Source: Bryobacter aggregatus MPL3
GTDB taxonomy: Bacteria; Acidobacteriota; Terriglobia; Bryobacterales; Bryobacteraceae
Reading direction: 5' to 3'
Assembly (NCBI RefSeq): GCF_000702445.1
Contig: NZ_JNIF01000003.1
Coordinates: 1,984,001-2,048,000 of the forward strand
Length of the DNA stretch: 64,000 nucleotides
Program-made: the position numbers and the translations under genes
Shown here: positions 16,758-25,142 of the stretch, piece by piece
Layout: each line of letters starts with the position of its first letter
Position numbering within the stretch: position 1 is the stretch's first letter
Notes under the pieces: generated by a model
What the model saw: only the letters and a program-made list of their open reading frames with translations
Told to the model about the DNA's origin: nothing
Databases searched by the model: none

Positions 16758-17363
16758 ATGGCCTTGGATCTGGACCGGGGCCGCTTTCGTGGCGCATTGA
16801 TGGGCATTGCGGCTGCGGATTCTGAGGCGGATGGACGTTGGGGCGCCGATACTTCACTGGCGCTCTGCATGGCGGAAAGTGTGATCGCCTGCCGCGGCGT
16901 CGATTTGCGGGATCTGATGGATCGCTACCTGCGCTGGTACCGGCGCGGGTATTGGTCCAGCCGGGGCTATTGCTTTGGGATTGACGAGGGGCAGAAAGAA
17001 GCGCTGGAGCGTTTTGAGAGGACGGGGGAGATCGAGGCCTTACCGTCCCTGCAATGGTTGGTTGCGCCTGTTGTTTTGCGTTACGCCGCGGATCGGGATG
17101 CGGCCTTGGTGGGGGTTGCGGCGCTAGGGGCGTCACCGGACATCGCAAAAGAGTTTTGGAAGCGGCTCACAGTGGCAGAGCCTTTCGATGCCGGCATCAC
17201 ATTCGTCGAAGCTATTGCAGGACAGGGGGCCTCGGCGGGCCAGATGGCTGGAGTCTCTCTGGGGATCAGAGCGATCCCTCCGGAGTGGCGCGAGCGCTGT
17301 TATCGCGCGGCGGAGATCATTGGAATCGCGGATCGGATCTACGATCTGGTGCGGGCCACCTGA
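16758..17363 (+). CDS. Reduced ADP-ribosylglycohydrolase (DraG/ARH)-like protein
   Basis: The 201-residue product follows the DraG/ARH family in order: RGRFRGALMGIA, DTSLALCMAES, LMDRYLRWYRRGYWSSRGYCFGI, ALERFERTGE and, at the end, AGQMAGVSLGIRAIPPEW. Typical members are about 300 residues. The middle part is shortened. The first metal motif TDDT reads GADT, and the late DADT-type motif before AGQLAG is replaced by GQGAS, so most of the dinuclear Mg-binding Asp residues are gone. It is probably catalytically inactive or a binding protein, or a decaying gene. Its 3' end overlaps the PilZ gene by 25 bp. Confidence 0.72.
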   Translation: MALDLDRGRFRGALMGIAAADSEADGRWGADTSLALCMAESVIACRGVDLRDLMDRYLRWYRRGYWSSRGYCFGIDEGQKEALERFERTGEIEALPSLQWLVAPVVLRYAADRDAALVGVAALGASPDIAKEFWKRLTVAEPFDAGITFVEAIAGQGASAGQMAGVSLGIRAIPPEWRERCYRAAEIIGIADRIYDLVRAT

Positions 17364-17716
17364 TCGGTAGGGGAGGCGTCCTCTTTGGCATCCGACAGGC
17401 GGCGTGGATCCAGCAAATGCATGGGTTTGAACTGCTTGGCTGTCCAGCGATAACCGGGGTCAAATTCAACGCCTAAAAAATATCCAATATCTTTAAATAC
17501 GCAATAGCGAACCCGCCCCTGCAGAGTCCCTTTTTCATGGGTGATCTTCACCATGCTCTGCAGCGGAACATCTTCTTCCATCTGCAAACAGGCGCCAGAC
17601 AGGGAGATATCCTCCAGGTTGGCCACGGCCACATGCTCTTCGCCGGCTTTATCCCGCCATTCAATTTTCACTAGATCCGCACACAACATGCGCGGGTTGA
17701 CTCGCCGATCTTGCAT
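17339..17716 (-). CDS. PilZ domain protein, probable c-di-GMP receptor
   Basis: This 125-residue single-domain protein has both halves of the PilZ c-di-GMP site: the arginine motif QDRRVNPR (residues 2-9) and DISLSGA (36-42, D/NxSxxG). Binding of c-di-GMP is therefore likely. Stand-alone PilZ proteins act as adaptors on motility, exopolysaccharide or other targets, and the partner here is unknown. It is convergent with, and overlaps by 25 bp, the ARH-like gene. Confidence 0.9.
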   Translation of the reverse strand: MQDRRVNPRMLCADLVKIEWRDKAGEEHVAVANLEDISLSGACLQMEEDVPLQSMVKITHEKGTLQGRVRYCVFKDIGYFLGVEFDPGYRWTAKQFKPMHLLDPRRLSDAKEDASPTDQVARTRS

Positions 17717-17798
17717 TTCTAGAGTGCCTTTTCCCTTTGTACTGATTCTATCGGTCAGACGGTGGCCCTAAATTATGAACGAAGTTTCAAAAAATGCC

Positions 17799-18323
17799 CT
17801 AGATGGATTTAGGTAGTTCTGAGGCTTTTAGTCTAAGGTATTGAGTCCGGGTCATCAGGGAGTGTTTCGGATCCAGGGCACGATCGATCGCAAGAATCCC
17901 ATCCAGATGATCGATCTCATGTTGGAGCAATTCCGCGAAATCGTCCGTTGCCACAAGCTCGCTTGTTGAAGCATCCGGACACTGGTAGCGCAGGTGCAGG
18001 GACTTGCTTCGCTCCAGATGGACCATCAGATTGGGAAAGCTGAAACAGTCGTCCCACATTTGGAAGTGTTCTTCGCTCCGCGACAGAATGACGGGATTGA
18101 GAATTTCGTAAGATTGCCCGGCGATTTCGATGTAGATCACGCGTTGCGGAATACCGATTTGGATGGCGGCGATGCCACGCCCAAAGCCGTGGGTGCGCTG
18201 GAACTCGTGCAAGGTGTCGCGCAGGTCGATAAGGGTCGTAAACGCCTCCGCCGGGTGCGTCACTTCGCGGGAGACCTTGCGGAGCAGCGGGTCGCCGAGT
18301 TCGTGGATGCGCCGGATCGGCAT
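17799..18323 (-). CDS. Peptide deformylase (divergent motif 2)
   Basis: Peptide deformylase removes the formyl group from the initiator Met of new proteins with a bound metal. The 174-residue protein has motif 1 as GRGIAAIQIG (about 48-57, normally GxGLAAPQIG). Motif 2 reads DDCFSFP around the metal ligand Cys93 (normally EGCLSxP), and motif 3 is the normal QHEIDHLDG with His135, Glu136 and His139. The metal ligands and catalytic Glu are therefore kept, while the motif-2 EG has changed. It may be a second, specialised deformylase. ATG 18323 is chosen because homology begins there. Confidence 0.85.
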   Translation of the reverse strand: MPIRRIHELGDPLLRKVSREVTHPAEAFTTLIDLRDTLHEFQRTHGFGRGIAAIQIGIPQRVIYIEIAGQSYEILNPVILSRSEEHFQMWDDCFSFPNLMVHLERSKSLHLRYQCPDASTSELVATDDFAELLQHEIDHLDGILAIDRALDPKHSLMTRTQYLRLKASELPKSI

Positions 18324-18337
18324 ACTTGAGAATAAAC

Positions 18338-18817
18338 ATGCCGCAACTTCCTTGGATCGTCGTCTGGGTTTCCGTGCTGTGCGGCTATCTGCCCTATCAA
18401 ATGGGCTACGCGTTCCTGAATCCATTGGTGATTGTTGGCTATGGATTCCTTGGATTATGGGTGGGCGGGGTGGTGCGGGAGCCGCTGTGGGCGATTGCCG
18501 CGACGCTGGGAACCAGCTGGGTGGCGCTGCTGGTGGTGAATCTGCTGGGCGGCGCTCCCGCCTGGGTGCTGCCTCCCTGGGGCATTGTTCTGGTGAATGC
18601 CTGGCTGGGGGGGACCGGTGCATTGCTTGCCCAGCGCTTGCGGCCCAATGTAGCGAGAGCGGTGTTTGCTTGCTTCGTGATTTTTGTCTATTTCAATGCA
18701 AATCTGCCTGAGTCCTGGAAGATCTGGATTGCCGAACATACGACGGATCAGGACTTAATGATCTTTGGCGGCGTGTGTGGAAGCGTGTTTGTGGGAACAT
18801 GGCGTTTGAGAAGATGA
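18338..18817 (+). CDS. Small integral membrane protein of unknown function
   Basis: This protein of about 159 residues has four or five hydrophobic helices (roughly residues 5-20, 25-45, 50-75, 80-100, 110-125) and a final short hydrophobic segment before a basic end (TWRLRR). I do not recognise the family. A TTG 12 nt further upstream is an alternative start. The stop overlaps the preferred start of the sugar-kinase gene as ATGA (18814-18817), so the two are translationally coupled. The deformylase gene diverges from it only 14 bp away. Confidence 0.75.
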   Translation: MPQLPWIVVWVSVLCGYLPYQMGYAFLNPLVIVGYGFLGLWVGGVVREPLWAIAATLGTSWVALLVVNLLGGAPAWVLPPWGIVLVNAWLGGTGALLAQRLRPNVARAVFACFVIFVYFNANLPESWKIWIAEHTTDQDLMIFGGVCGSVFVGTWRLRR

Positions 18818-19821
18818 AGATCGTTGCGAAATCCCCGTGCCGTGTTGACTTAGCTGGCGGAACCCTGGACATCTGGCCGCTCTATCTGAACCATGACCAT
18901 GCCGAGACGGTCAACTTTGCCGTCAACCTGTATACACATGCCACGATCGAGACGCGTTCCGATCGGAAGATTGTCCTCGAGACGCTGGACCTTGGCGGTA
19001 AGGAAGAGTTCGAGAGCATCGATGCCCTGCTTGCTGCAAAGAAGTTCAAGCTTCCCCTGCTTGCTCACGCCTTGCGCTGGTATCGCCCAGAGATGGGGTT
19101 GAATCTGACGACGACGAGCGAAGCTCCCGCCGGTGCTGGCATCAGTGGCAGTTCGTCGCTGCTCGTGACGCTTGGTGCGGCGCTCAATAAACTGACCAAA
19201 CGTGGCTACACCCTCGAGAAGATCCGTGAAGTTGCGCAGAATGTAGAAGCGCAGATCATCCAGGTGCCGACCGGTTGCCAGGATTACTATCCTGCCATGT
19301 ATGGCCGGGTGAGCGCCATCGAACTTGGGTGCGATGGCATCCAGCGCAAAGAGATTGCGGTGGCGCACGAAGAGATCGTGAATCGCGGCGTCTTGGTCTA
19401 CACAGGCAAACCGCGCAATTCCGGCATCAACAACTGGGAAGTGACAAAGGCGTACATCGACGGCGATAAGCAGGTGCGGCGCAACTTCGGCAAGATCTCG
19501 GCCATCGCCAATGGCATGCGTGCCGCTTTGGAGAAGGCGGACTGGAACGAAGTGGGCCGGATGCTGCGGGAAGAATGGTCGTTCCGCCGGACGAATGCGC
19601 CGACGATTTCAACCGAGTTGATCGATGAACTCACCGCGCGCGCTAAGAAGGCCGGCGCAAAGGGTTCTAAGGTGTGTGGTGCCGGCGGTGGAGGCTGTAT
19701 GTTCCTGCTGGTGGAGCCGGATGCCAAAGAAAAGGTCTGCGATGTGGTGCGCGAGTTGGGCGCGACGGTGCTTGATTTTGAGGTAGCGCCTAAAGGTGTG
19801 CAGGTCAAAGTGAGTGCCTGA
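18814..19821 (+). CDS. GHMP-family sugar kinase (heptose-7-phosphate-kinase / galactokinase-like)
   Basis: This GHMP kinase of about 335 residues has motif 1 (APCR-type) as SPCRVDLAGGTLDIWP (residues 7-22), the ATP-binding motif 2 as APAGAGISGSSSLL (104-117), and motif 3 as CGAGGGGCMFLL near the C-terminus. The RVDLAGGTLD head resembles HddA and fucokinase-like enzymes that make nucleotide-sugar precursors. A glycan link is plausible given the surface-glycan genes elsewhere in the window. The start is ATG 18814, which overlaps the upstream stop; ATG 18799 is an alternative. The next gene overlaps its 3' end by 8 nt. Confidence 0.9.
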   Translation: MKIVAKSPCRVDLAGGTLDIWPLYLNHDHAETVNFAVNLYTHATIETRSDRKIVLETLDLGGKEEFESIDALLAAKKFKLPLLAHALRWYRPEMGLNLTTTSEAPAGAGISGSSSLLVTLGAALNKLTKRGYTLEKIREVAQNVEAQIIQVPTGCQDYYPAMYGRVSAIELGCDGIQRKEIAVAHEEIVNRGVLVYTGKPRNSGINNWEVTKAYIDGDKQVRRNFGKISAIANGMRAALEKADWNEVGRMLREEWSFRRTNAPTISTELIDELTARAKKAGAKGSKVCGAGGGGCMFLLVEPDAKEKVCDVVRELGATVLDFEVAPKGVQVKVSA

Positions 19822-20650
19822 AGTCGGCAAAATCGGGCTTGCCCTGCGGGTTGGAATTTTCGCGATTACGGGTATTCTGACGCTGCAACTGGTGTCCTGG
19901 GCGCTGAACTGGGCTGGAATCCTAGTGCAGGCGGCGATGGCGGTTTTCGCTTCGGCGGCTGTGGCCAACGCTCTCACGCTGAAAATTTTTGAACGGGGCG
20001 GCATCAGCGATATTGGTTTGGGTTGGCGGATCGGATCGCTGAAGAATCTGAGTTTCGGCGTGGCCGGGGGCATGGTGAGTGCGCTCGCCGTGACCGGCTT
20101 GCCGGTTCTGGTGGGCATGGCCAGCGTGAGCAATGATCCGGAGCACGGCTTCTCCGCCTCCAGTCTGCTGTTTGTCTCGATGGTGATGATTTTTGGGGCG
20201 GTGGGGGAAGAACTCCTCTTTCACGGTTACGCCTTTCAGTTGCTGTTGCGGAAGATGGGCGCCTTTTCGACGCTGCTGCCGGTGGGCGTTTTGTTTGCCG
20301 CCGCGCACGCCAATAATCTAAATGCAAACTGGATGTCCTTCTTCAACACCTTCCTCTGGGGTGTCTTTCTTGGACTCTGCTTTCTGCGTAGTGGCGACCT
20401 CTGGCTTCCAATCGGCGTACACTTTGGATGGAACTGGGCGTTGCCCCTTCTGGGGAGCAACGTCAGCGGATTTAAAATGGTGACGACGGGGCTGGTGATG
20501 AACTGGAATGCCGGTCCGTTGTGGAGCGGGGGAGAATATGGGCCGGAAGCCGGCCTGTTGACCACCCTGGTGCTCCCGGTTTTGGGTTGGTGTCTGTTCA
20601 AAGCGCCGATTGAAACCGAACGTCCGCAGATGTTCCAAGAGGAGGAGTGA
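19814..20650 (+). CDS. CPBP family intramembrane metalloprotease (CAAX/Abi type)
   Basis: This 278-residue polytopic protein has about seven or eight hydrophobic segments. The CPBP motifs are present as EELLFHGYAFQ (Glu132-Glu133), an AAAHANN segment (His165) and HFGWN (His203, Asn207). The usual Arg of EExxxR is His137. Family members cleave prenylated or membrane peptides, or act in bacteriocin self-immunity. It starts with GTG 19814, inside the end of the kinase gene, and its stop overlaps the next gene's start (20647-20652), so it sits in a tight four-gene unit from 18338 to 21438. Confidence 0.88.
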   Translation: MPEVGKIGLALRVGIFAITGILTLQLVSWALNWAGILVQAAMAVFASAAVANALTLKIFERGGISDIGLGWRIGSLKNLSFGVAGGMVSALAVTGLPVLVGMASVSNDPEHGFSASSLLFVSMVMIFGAVGEELLFHGYAFQLLLRKMGAFSTLLPVGVLFAAAHANNLNANWMSFFNTFLWGVFLGLCFLRSGDLWLPIGVHFGWNWALPLLGSNVSGFKMVTTGLVMNWNAGPLWSGGEYGPEAGLLTTLVLPVLGWCLFKAPIETERPQMFQEEE

Positions 20651-21438
20651 TGCGGCATCTCAGTTTGCTCCTGATTCCCGCGCTGGCCTTTGGCGCGAAT
20701 GAGAAACTCACCCCCGAGCAGCGCATGGAATTGATCCGCGGCCTCAGTGCGGAGTATGCGACGGTGAAGCTGATGCTGCCGCGCTCGAAGAAAGCGCTCG
20801 AATACGACTTGAATGGCAAGAGCCACAAGGACCAATGGGACGAGGCTGCGCGGGAGCGTGGGCCCGCCGCGCGAGCCGGCGATTTGGTGCAGATCACCAA
20901 GGTGGATCTCGACAACGACAAAATCACCTTTGAGATCAACGGTGGTCTCAAAAGCGGGCGCAAATGGTACGACAACGTCAGTGTCGGCATGAGTGGGACC
21001 AACGGGCGGCCTGTGGCGAATGGTCCTTCCGGAACGGCCACGCTGGGCACCACGCTGGTGGTGAAATTCCCCAAGGGCGTGCCCGCCGTCGACACCGCAG
21101 AGATGAAGAAGCTGCTGAAACCTCTTTTTGATTTCGATCAGCATTCTGCCACCGAGGCTTATGTCGATTCGCTGCCTCCCGAGACGAAGAAGGCAATCAC
21201 CGAGAAGCGGGTGATCGAGGGGATGGATAAGGATCAAGTGCTGCTCGCCATCGGAAAGCCGCGTCTGAAGAGCCGCGAGAGTAACGATGGGGTGGAGACC
21301 GAAGACTGGGTCTATGGGCAGGCGCCAGGGAAGATCACATTCCTGACTTTTCAGAGCAGTAAGGTCATCAAGATCCGCGAAAGCTATGCCGGACTGGGCG
21401 GACAGACGGTTTCGGGGCCCAAGCCGGTGATTCCGTAG
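20650..21438 (+). CDS. Secreted protein of unknown function with SmpA/BamE-like C-terminal segment
   Basis: The 262-residue product has a short signal peptide (MRHLSLLLIPALAFGA). No enzyme motif is recognised. The C-terminal part has a VIEGMDKDQVLLAIGKP segment followed by an EDWVYG strand and a KITFLTF strand. This is the pattern of small BamE/SmpA-like outer-membrane lipoprotein folds, in which an M-x-x-x-x-V-x-x-x-x-GxP turn precedes beta strands. There is no lipobox here. A GTG at 20647 is an alternative start; GGAGG at 20641-20645 lies just upstream. It is the last gene of the 18338-21438 unit. Confidence 0.7.
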   Translation: MRHLSLLLIPALAFGANEKLTPEQRMELIRGLSAEYATVKLMLPRSKKALEYDLNGKSHKDQWDEAARERGPAARAGDLVQITKVDLDNDKITFEINGGLKSGRKWYDNVSVGMSGTNGRPVANGPSGTATLGTTLVVKFPKGVPAVDTAEMKKLLKPLFDFDQHSATEAYVDSLPPETKKAITEKRVIEGMDKDQVLLAIGKPRLKSRESNDGVETEDWVYGQAPGKITFLTFQSSKVIKIRESYAGLGGQTVSGPKPVIP

Positions 21439-21458
21439 GGAGCGCCTTGGTATCCTAG

Positions 21459-22493
<1,035 letters not shown>

Positions 22494-22512
22494 TTTCGAA
22501 CGCAAGTTCCGG

Positions 22513-22541
22513 AAAAGGGCGCCCATGGGGCGCCCTTTTTC
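22513..22541. terminator. Bidirectional intrinsic terminator between gapA and isocitrate dehydrogenase gene
   Basis: AAAAGGGCGCCC (22513-22524) is an exact reverse complement of GGGCGCCCTTTT (22528-22539) around a 3-nt loop, followed by more T. A-tract and T-tract on opposite sides let it serve both convergent genes. Confidence 0.95.
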
Positions 22542-22544
22542 TAT

Positions 22545-23555
22545 TTACTTCGTCAAGTGGCGAATGATGGCATCGGTGAACTGCGTGGTGGTGGCTGTTC
22601 CTTTGACGTCGCCGGTGAGCGAGTCGCCTTCCTTGTAGGTGAGGCGAATGGCGGCTTGTAGCCGCTTGGCCGCCTCAAACTCCTTGAGGTACTCGAGCAT
22701 CATGACGCTCGACAAGATCAGCGCGGTCGGGTTGGCGAGGTTCTTGCCCGCGATATCAGGGGCGCTGCCATGGACGCTCTCAAAGATCGCGTGATTGTCG
22801 CCGAGATTCGCTCCGGGCACGACGCCAAGACCGCCCACCAGGCCTGCGGCCAAGTCGGACAAGATGTCGCCATAGAGATTCGGCATCACCAGGATGTCGA
22901 ACTGTTCGGGCCGCGAGACCAGTTGCATCGACGCATTGTCGACGATCAGCTCGTTGTAGATGAGATGCGGATAATCGGCCGCCACCTCGCGGCAACAGCG
23001 CAGAAACAGCCCGTCGGCGAGCTTCATGATATTCGCCTTGTGGATCGCGGTGACCTTCTTGCGCAGGTGGCGCGAACCGAAGCGGAAGGCCGCGCGGGCG
23101 ATGCGGGCCGAGGCCGTGCGGGTGATGACCTTGATTGAGGTAATCACGTCGGTGACCACTTCATGTTCCAGACCCGAGTACAGGTCCTCTGTGTTTTCGC
23201 GGAAGATCACCATGTCGAGATCGACATCGTCAAAGCGGGTGTGGATGCCGGGCATCGACTTCACTGGGCGGACATTGGCATACAAGTCGAGCTTCTTACG
23301 CAGCGCGACATTGACGCTTTGGAAGCCACCGGCAACGGGAGTTGTGACGGGGCCTTTCAAACCAACTTTGGTTCGTTCGAGAGAGGCCAGGACGTCGGCA
23401 GGGAGGGATTCCCCTGTGCTGCGGATCCGGTCAGCCGAGAGCTCGACACGATCCCATTCGATTGCAACGCCTGTAGCGGCCAGCACTCGTTCTGTAGCGG
23501 CGGCGACCTCGGGTCCGATGCCGTCGCCGGGAATTAATGTCACCAAATGGGGCAT
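22545..23555 (-). CDS. NAD-type isocitrate dehydrogenase / isopropylmalate dehydrogenase family
   Basis: This 336-residue beta-decarboxylating dehydrogenase has the N-terminal [11 protein letters not shown], the substrate-binding Arg cluster ([12 protein letters not shown]), the [13 protein letters not shown] segment typical of NAD-dependent isocitrate dehydrogenases, and the late [19 protein letters not shown] and [11 protein letters not shown] motifs. The ENTEDLYSG version favours isocitrate over isopropylmalate, so the enzyme most likely serves the TCA cycle. A homoisocitrate or tartrate activity cannot be ruled out. It is convergent with gapA across the shared terminator, and purH diverges from it. 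Confidence 0.92.
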   Translation of the reverse strand: MPHLVTLIPGDGIGPEVAAATERVLAATGVAIEWDRVELSADRIRSTGESLPADVLASLERTKVGLKGPVTTPVAGGFQSVNVALRKKLDLYANVRPVKSMPGIHTRFDDVDLDMVIFRENTEDLYSGLEHEVVTDVITSIKVITRTASARIARAAFRFGSRHLRKKVTAIHKANIMKLADGLFLRCCREVAADYPHLIYNELIVDNASMQLVSRPEQFDILVMPNLYGDILSDLAAGLVGGLGVVPGANLGDNHAIFESVHGSAPDIAGKNLANPTALILSSVMMLEYLKEFEAAKRLQAAIRLTYKEGDSLTGDVKGTATTTQFTDAIIRHLTK

Positions 23556-23609
23556 AACTCTAGGGTGGCATAGCGAGCTGGGCGGGTCGGCTTGGGATAC
23601 TGGTATGGA

Positions 23610-25142
23610 ATGGCAAAAATACGACGCGCTCTTCTGAGCGTTACAGACAAAACGGGGTTGGTGGATTTTGCAAAAGGCCTGACGGATCTGGGTGTGGAAC
23701 TGATCTCAACGGGCGGTACTGCGAAGCTGTTGCGCGAAGCGGGTCTCGCCGCTCGCGACGTCAGCGAAGTGACGGAATTCCCTGAAATGCTGGATGGCCG
23801 CGTCAAGACGATTCACCCGCGCATTGCCGCCGGAGTGCTTGCGATCCGCGAGAAGGCCGATCATATGGCCGCGATCGCCGAGCACAAGATCGAGCTGATT
23901 GACATGGTGGTAGTGAATCTCTATGCCTTTGAGAAGACGGCGGCCAAGCCCGGTGTTTCGCTCGAAGAGTTGATCGAGAATATCGACATCGGCGGCCCGA
24001 CGATGATTCGCGCCGCTGCCAAGAACTATCAGGATGTCGCGGTGGTCACTCGTCCGGAAGACTACGCCGCGCTGCTGCAAGAGCTCCAGGCAAGTGACGC
24101 GTCCCTGTCGGCGGCCACCCATTGGGATCTCGCGAAGAAGGCTTTCTCGATGACGGCTGCCTACGATTCGGCGATCACGCAGGTGTTGACGAATCTTCCG
24201 CAAGCAGTGGAGATGCCGGATCGTCTGGTGATCAATGTGCCGTTGAAGGCCAGCCTGCGCTACGGCGAGAATCCGCACCAGAGTGCGGCGCTCTACGCGA
24301 GCGGCACCGTGGGCATCGCGAATGCCGAGCAATTGCAAGGCAAGGAGCTGAGCTACAACAATCTCGTTGATCTCGATGCGGCCTGGCAACTGATCTGTGA
24401 GTTTGGCCAGCCTGCCAGCGCAATCATCAAGCACACCAACCCGTGCGGCTGCGCTACTGCGACAACTCTTGCGGAGAGTTACCGCAAGGCCTTTGCGGCC
24501 GATCCGATCAGCGCCTTTGGCGGCGTGCTTGCCTTCAATCGGGAAGTGGACGCGGAGACGGCGGCCGAGATCGCCAAGACCTTTATCGAGGCGATTGCCG
24601 CGCCTAGCTATGATGCGGGAGCGCTCGCGGTGCTGGCCGCAAAAAAGAATCTTCGCTTGTTGCGTGTGGCTGCGGGCGGGCTCGAGGAACCGGTCGTGAA
24701 AACGATCACGGGTGGCTATCTGGTGCAGTCCGCCGATCGCAAGGCTCTGGTGCGGGCCGAGGCGCGTGTTGTGACGAAAGTACAGCCCACCGAGGCGCAG
24801 TGGAATGCGCTTGAATTCGCCTGGCGCGTGGTGAAGCATGTGAAGTCAAACGCGATCGTGTATGCGCAGGAGGGCCAGTTGATCGCAGCCGGCGCCGGGC
24901 AGATGAGCCGCGTGGACAGTGTGAAGTTTGGAGCCGATAAGGCCGTGCTGCCGCTTGCCGGTTGTGTCGTGGCAAGCGATGCGTTCTTCCCCTTTCCCGA
25001 TGGTCTCGAAGCAGCTGCCGCCAGGGGTGCGGTTGCTTTCATTCAGCCCGGTGGCAGCGTGAAGGACCCGGACGTAATTGCCGCCGCCGATCGCCTGGGC
25101 ATCGCGATGGTGATGACTGGCTTCCGCCACTTCCGCCACTAA
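23610..25142 (+). CDS. purH: Bifunctional AICAR transformylase / IMP cyclohydrolase
   Basis: PurH performs the last two steps of IMP synthesis. The N-terminal MGS-like cyclohydrolase domain (about residues 1-195) shows LLSVTDKTGL, STGGT and DGRVKTIHPRI. The AICARFT domain (about 196-510) shows RYGENPHQSA and IKHTNPCGCA. The total of 510 residues from ATG 23610 is the usual size; ATG 23592 is possible but gives a non-homologous extension. Its stop codon shares 4 nt with that of the convergent PatZ-like gene. purN and purM lie at the far end of this window, so purine genes are scattered. Confidence 0.97.
   Translation: MAKIRRALLSVTDKTGLVDFAKGLTDLGVELISTGGTAKLLREAGLAARDVSEVTEFPEMLDGRVKTIHPRIAAGVLAIREKADHMAAIAEHKIELIDMVVVNLYAFEKTAAKPGVSLEELIENIDIGGPTMIRAAAKNYQDVAVVTRPEDYAALLQELQASDASLSAATHWDLAKKAFSMTAAYDSAITQVLTNLPQAVEMPDRLVINVPLKASLRYGENPHQSAALYASGTVGIANAEQLQGKELSYNNLVDLDAAWQLICEFGQPASAIIKHTNPCGCATATTLAESYRKAFAADPISAFGGVLAFNREVDAETAAEIAKTFIEAIAAPSYDAGALAVLAAKKNLRLLRVAAGGLEEPVVKTITGGYLVQSADRKALVRAEARVVTKVQPTEAQWNALEFAWRVVKHVKSNAIVYAQEGQLIAAGAGQMSRVDSVKFGADKAVLPLAGCVVASDAFFPFPDGLEAAAARGAVAFIQPGGSVKDPDVIAAADRLGIAMVMTGFRHFRH

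Noticed and set aside
15506-16870. Long open frame (454 codons) on the minus strand opposite the Gfo/Idh/MocA gene
   Set aside because: It is the antisense shadow of a GC-rich gene. It has no family motifs, is full of His/Arg/Ala, and the plus-strand gene is clear.
23706-24839. Open frame of 377 codons on the minus strand inside purH
   Set aside because: It is the antisense shadow of a well-conserved gene.
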